The translations under genes and the position numbers were made by a program. This document shows positions 61,021 through 64,000 of a stretch of 64,000 bases of DNA, in pieces. A model generated the notes under the pieces. That model was not told the origin of the DNA. It searched no databases and was given only the letters and a program-made list of their open reading frames with translations. The DNA is taken from the NCBI GenBank assembly GCA_031280955.1, contig JAITGA010000027.1, positions 1 through 64,000 on the forward strand, in the 5' to 3' direction. The number at the start of each line of letters is the position of its first letter. Positions within the stretch are counted from its first letter, which is position 1. The stretch is from Lachnospiraceae bacterium (GTDB lineage Bacteria; Bacillota; Clostridia; Lachnospirales; Lachnospiraceae).

Positions 61021-62640
61021 ATGTCAGGTGATTTTTCATCATACAGTTCAAACTGGGCGGAGCTGGCAGAAAAATGGAGCTTCATAGGTAAAGCAGGGAA
61101 GTTTCGTGAAAATGCCGAAAAAGCTGTTGCTGAAGCAAACAAAGCGATTGATGTAGTCGCGCAGTTGGGTGATGTCGGCAGTCTAAGCCTAGACTCATTT
61201 GGTATTCTAAATAATGCGGAACGCTTGGAAGAAAAACGAGTTAGACTTCATGCCTTTTGTCAGAATATTCATGAAGAGGCGGTAGAGCTTGTTGATCAAC
61301 CTTTTGCCGTTAGAACAGATAGAGCGGCACAGGCTGCTTTTGATCTAAAACTGAACAATATAACCGTTAGCAAGCCTGGGTTTATGGGTATTACCAAAGA
61401 AGTCAGTCTTGCCATGCTAATTTCGCTAACAATGGTTGATGAAGACTTGAGAACAGATTTTGCCAAAAGAGCCTTGTTGTTAGACGAAGACAAACCTTCA
61501 CAAACCCTAACGGCAGCGATGCACTTACACAGGCTTTTGAGTATGGATAGAAAAGATGTGCTAAAATTGGGTAAAGCAGACAAGGAGCTACTGGTGCGCT
61601 TTTTTGAAGCGATTAATCCGAGCCAAGCTAAGATAATGAATGATTTTTTGGGTTCGGTAATTCAAAGAAAAGGGTATGAGATGTATGTGCTAAACATTAA
61701 GCTGGTACTCTATACCTTACCCAAAAACCATAAAGGTGTTATTCTTCAGCATTTACCAAACGTTAAACTCCCTGATTATACAAGACACACATTACGTAAA
61801 GAAGTATATACAGTTTTCAGACAAATCAGACTGGAACATACTGAAAGAGGTGGATTGCAAAACTTATTTCCTAAAATATACGATGAAGAGAATAATACTT
61901 TCTTTGGTGGGTGGCAAAACTGGTGGAGTGATGATTATCCAATAAGGGCAGATGGAGGTTGCGGTCCGGTTGCGGCAGCAAATATTCTGGCATATATGGC
62001 TCTCAATAACCCCGCCATAGCGGAGGCATTGGGGGTAGACCCGGAAGTGCTGCTGACGAAAAGTGGTTTCATTGATTTCATGAATTTGGTTTATAAAACA
62101 GTCACACCTCTGGAAAAAGAGGAGTATGCTACTTTATTTGGTATTCTCTCATCAGTTATCGAAAAAGTAGAACCTGTGGTGAACTCATATAAGGATTTAC
62201 CAATCGACTTACCAGATGATTTGTCTGAAGAGCAAGATACTTTTGGGTTTTGGCCTGTTCAATTGTTCAAAAAAAAGGTAGTGGATTTTGCGAATACTAA
62301 TAACTTGTCGCTAACACCGACAATGTTGAGTAATACTATAAGTACAATCAAATACGATGAAGGACTAACATATATATATAACGCCATAGATAAGGATTGT
62401 CCAATAGCACTATTGAATCTCTTGAATGTAACAAAAATGACTAGGGTAGATAATGGACGTATTAGTAATACACAAACGCACTGGGTGACAATTACTTCAT
62501 ATGAAAACGTAAAAGATGATACAATACTAACAGTTTCTTCGTGGGGAGCAGAGTGGTTGATTAGCTATAATGACCTTTATGAATCATGGCAGAGTCCGTA
62601 TGCAATCGGAAGTGGGATGGTATATTTTGAGGTAAAGTAG
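61021..62640 (+). CDS. Polymorphic toxin candidate with papain-fold C-terminus
   Basis: A 539-residue protein. N-terminal ~300 residues are largely helical (MSGDFSSYSSNWAELAEKWSFIGKAGKF...) and lack a signal peptide, as in T7SS cargo. From ~295 comes a cysteine-protease-like module: WWSDDYPIRADGGCGPVAAANILAYMA (nucleophile Cys in GGCGP), THWVTITSYEN (His) and LTVSSWGAEWLISYNDLYES (a later polar third residue), the order seen in C39-like papain-fold enzymes. The 3' tip is copied twice downstream with the immunity gene. Toxicity is inferred, not shown. AAAGGAGATAGT precedes the ATG. Confidence 0.72.
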   Translation: MSGDFSSYSSNWAELAEKWSFIGKAGKFRENAEKAVAEANKAIDVVAQLGDVGSLSLDSFGILNNAERLEEKRVRLHAFCQNIHEEAVELVDQPFAVRTDRAAQAAFDLKLNNITVSKPGFMGITKEVSLAMLISLTMVDEDLRTDFAKRALLLDEDKPSQTLTAAMHLHRLLSMDRKDVLKLGKADKELLVRFFEAINPSQAKIMNDFLGSVIQRKGYEMYVLNIKLVLYTLPKNHKGVILQHLPNVKLPDYTRHTLRKEVYTVFRQIRLEHTERGGLQNLFPKIYDEENNTFFGGWQNWWSDDYPIRADGGCGPVAAANILAYMALNNPAIAEALGVDPEVLLTKSGFIDFMNLVYKTVTPLEKEEYATLFGILSSVIEKVEPVVNSYKDLPIDLPDDLSEEQDTFGFWPVQLFKKKVVDFANTNNLSLTPTMLSNTISTIKYDEGLTYIYNAIDKDCPIALLNLLNVTKMTRVDNGRISNTQTHWVTITSYENVKDDTILTVSSWGAEWLISYNDLYESWQSPYAIGSGMVYFEVK

Positions 62641-63138
62641 ATGATAAGAATATTCATTTTTTTGGTAAAACTCATTGCACTCTTATTTGTACTGAGTCTT
62701 TTCCATGAACCTCCTGTTAGCCAACAAGCTATTTTTTGGGATGAGTTTAAGGATGATTTGATTAATAACAATGACATAGTTGTTGATTGTAAAATATCTC
62801 TACCGATTGGACATCCATTTCTAAATTTCTATATTCACATCACTCATGACGATTTAGATGAAATGAAGCGTATTGTAAAAGAAATTGTTGTCTCTTTGTT
62901 CTCTGGAGAAGACGCTGATTTCTTTACATATACGAAGTCTAGATATTATCCGGATATTACCATTAGTTTTGCTAAGTACAGCGAACCAAATCAATACTAT
63001 ACCGAGTTCAATTCATATGGTCTGGGTGACGAAAGTATATTACACGGTTATACTGAATGGCACATGCGCAGAGTTACCGAAGACGAAAGAATTACATGGA
63101 ATGATTCTGTTATGGTAGATTTGTTGGGAATTGATTAG
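62641..63138 (+). CDS. Putative immunity protein 1
   Basis: A 165-residue protein: N-terminal hydrophobic helix MIRIFIFLVKLIALLFVLSLF (membrane anchor or signal), then a soluble domain with VDCKISLPIGHPFLNFYIHITHDDLDEMKRI, GEDADFFTYTKS, and a C-terminus ERITWNDSVMVDLLGID. The ATG directly follows the toxin stop, whose end supplies GAGGTAAAG as ribosome site. Position after the toxin and duplication with its tip argue for immunity. No family recognised. Confidence 0.7.
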   Translation: MIRIFIFLVKLIALLFVLSLFHEPPVSQQAIFWDEFKDDLINNNDIVVDCKISLPIGHPFLNFYIHITHDDLDEMKRIVKEIVVSLFSGEDADFFTYTKSRYYPDITISFAKYSEPNQYYTEFNSYGLGDESILHGYTEWHMRRVTEDERITWNDSVMVDLLGID

Positions 63139-63312
63139 ACTAACAGCAACACATGGATTGTTATTACCTCATATGAAAATGTAAAAGATGATACAATACT
63201 AACAGTTTCTTCGTGGGGTGCAGAATGGTTTATTAGCTATAATGACCTTTATGAATCATGGCAGAGTCCGTATGCAATCGGAAGTGGGATGGTATATTTT
63301 GAGGTGAAGTAG
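63139..63312 (+). pseudogene. Headless toxin-tip fragment
   Basis: Directly after the immunity 1 stop, 57 codons read TNSNTWIVITSYENVKDD, then ILTVSSWGAEWFISYNDLYES and on to GSGMVYFEVK, nearly identical to the toxin end. There is no start codon. The active-site His of THWVTITSYEN is absent (NTWIVITSYEN). It carries the ribosome site of the next immunity gene. It could serve as a donor to swap the tip by recombination. Confidence 0.8.
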
Positions 63313-63816
63313 ATGATAAGATTATTCATTTTTTTGGTAAAACTCATTGCACTTTTATTTATACTGAGTCTTTTCCATGAACCTCCTGTTAGCCAACAAG
63401 CTATTTTTTGGGATGAGTTTAAGGATGATTTAGTTAACAACAATGACATAGTTGTTGATTGTAAAATATTTCTTCCAATTGGACATCCATTTCTAGATTT
63501 CTATATTCATATCACTCATGACGATTTAGATGAAATGAAGCGTATTTCAAAAGAAATTATTGTCTCTTTGTTCTCTGGAGAAGACGCTGATTTCTTTACA
63601 TATACGAGGTATAGACGCCCTAGTAATCCAGATATTACCATTAGTTTTGCTAAGTACAGCGAACCAAATCAATACTATACCGAGTTCCATTCAAATGGAA
63701 TGGGTGATAAAAGCATAGTACACGGCTATACTGAATGGTATATGCGCAGAGTCACCGAAGACGAAAGAATTATATGGAATGATTCTGTTATGGTAGATTT
63801 GTTGGGAATTGATTAG
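63313..63816 (+). CDS. Putative immunity protein 2 (paralogue)
   Basis: A 167-residue paralogue of the protein at 62641, nearly identical over its length. Differences cluster at KISLPIGHPFLN to KIFLPIGHPFLD, TKSRYYPD to TRYRRPSNPD (two extra codons), and FNSYGLGDES to FHSNGMGDKS. These are likely surface positions that would alter toxin recognition. It starts right after the toxin-tip fragment, with GAGGTGAAG as ribosome site. An orphan immunity gene, usual in polymorphic-toxin arrays. Confidence 0.7.
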   Translation: MIRLFIFLVKLIALLFILSLFHEPPVSQQAIFWDEFKDDLVNNNDIVVDCKIFLPIGHPFLDFYIHITHDDLDEMKRISKEIIVSLFSGEDADFFTYTRYRRPSNPDITISFAKYSEPNQYYTEFHSNGMGDKSIVHGYTEWYMRRVTEDERIIWNDSVMVDLLGID

Positions 63817-63918
63817 ACCAACAGCGACACATAGATTGTTATTACCTCATATGAAAATGTAAAAGATGATACAATACTAACTGTATCTTCATGGGGTGCA
63901 GAGTGGTTGATTAGTTAC
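63817..63918 (+). pseudogene. Second toxin-tip fragment, decayed
   Basis: After the immunity 2 stop the frame reads TNSDT, an in-frame TAG at 63832-63834, then IVITSYENVKDD and ILTVSSWGAEWLISY. Similarity to the toxin ends near 63918; beyond it, to the window end, the DNA is unrelated, with two copies of TTATAGAGTTT. A third, more worn copy of the tip. Confidence 0.75.
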
Positions 63919-64000
63919 ACCACTCACTACTCATTAAACCAACACACCAACGATATGTATTGTTTTTATAGAGTTTTAGAGAGTTGGTCTTATAGAGTTT

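Larger units (their letters stand above)
62497..63918 (+). repeat. Tandem duplication of toxin tip plus immunity gene
   Basis: A block beginning in the toxin 3' end recurs with period 672 (62497 to 63169) then 678 (63169 to 63847); the 6-bp difference is two extra codons in the second immunity gene. Copy 1 is the intact toxin end plus immunity 1; copy 2 is a headless tip plus immunity 2; copy 3 is a decayed tip cut at 63918, where similarity stops. Confidence 0.88.

Noticed and set aside
59463..62640. Full type VII secretion system
   Set aside because: No EssC/FtsK-like ATPase, EsaA, EssA or EssB gene is present, only effector-side genes.

Overview
The window reads as chromosome from a Gram-positive, low-to-moderate GC Bacillota, most likely an uncultured member of class Clostridia. 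The reasons are the rpmG-secE-nusG-rplK-rplA order, pth followed by mfd, GatCAB beside AspRS, WXG100-like small proteins with a secreted-toxin candidate, a VanG-type D-Ala-D-Ser module, strong AGGAGG ribosome sites and frequent TTG/GTG starts. No 16S rRNA or species marker is present, so genus is not claimed.

Layout. 1-4.9 kb: AT-rich accessory DNA with a cut-off FecR/MORN surface protein, a BrnT/BrnA pair, a RelB/PIN pair and a DGQHR + GIY-YIG pair. The gene units are separated by a recurring imperfect palindrome that resembles integron attC sites. 5.0-12.8 kb: first surface-glycan operon (flippase-like ABC exporter, acyltransferase, two large polytopic proteins, WecE aminotransferase). 12.9-13.7 kb: six tRNA genes (Pro, Gly, Arg, His, Gln, Lys) behind a consensus promoter, interrupted by a hairpin-rich island. 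13.8-21.6 kb: housekeeping block rpmG, secE, nusG, rplK, rplA, a CapA-like gene, pth, mfd. 21.7-23.6 kb: DUF975 membrane protein, histidine phosphatase, a 37-residue protein.

23.7-34.0 kb: a split vanG-type locus. vanR-vanS come first and vanG-vanT close it. Between them lie a segment bounded by near-identical direct repeats (small membrane peptide, DUF4839 lipoprotein, serine recombinase), an APH-like phosphotransferase, a GNAT acetyltransferase and a PIN gene with a small partner. No vanXY, vanX or vanY gene is visible. 34.1-40.5 kb: aspS converges on a DHH-gatC-gatA-gatB operon whose GatA has lost its amidase active site; then pncC. 40.8-44.2 kb: a second patch with attC-like sites, MNT plus a nonsense-mutated HEPN gene, a P-loop kinase and a secreted RCC1-repeat protein. 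44.3-49.4 kb: ridA, an EamA transporter and a pair of ABC exporter half-transporters.

49.8-59.4 kb: second exopolysaccharide cluster (GT2 and GT4 transferases, polyprenyl glycosylphosphotransferase, Wzz-like and EpsG-like proteins) with an elaborate hairpin in the middle. 59.5-64.0 kb: a type VII secretion effector locus with WXG100-like helpers, a papain-fold toxin candidate and its probable immunity gene. Downstream the toxin tip plus immunity gene is tandemly duplicated with a period of about 672-678 bp, a classic polymorphic-toxin arrangement. The least expected items are the attC-like cassette boundaries, the active-site-less GatA inside gatCAB, and the toxin-tip/immunity array.
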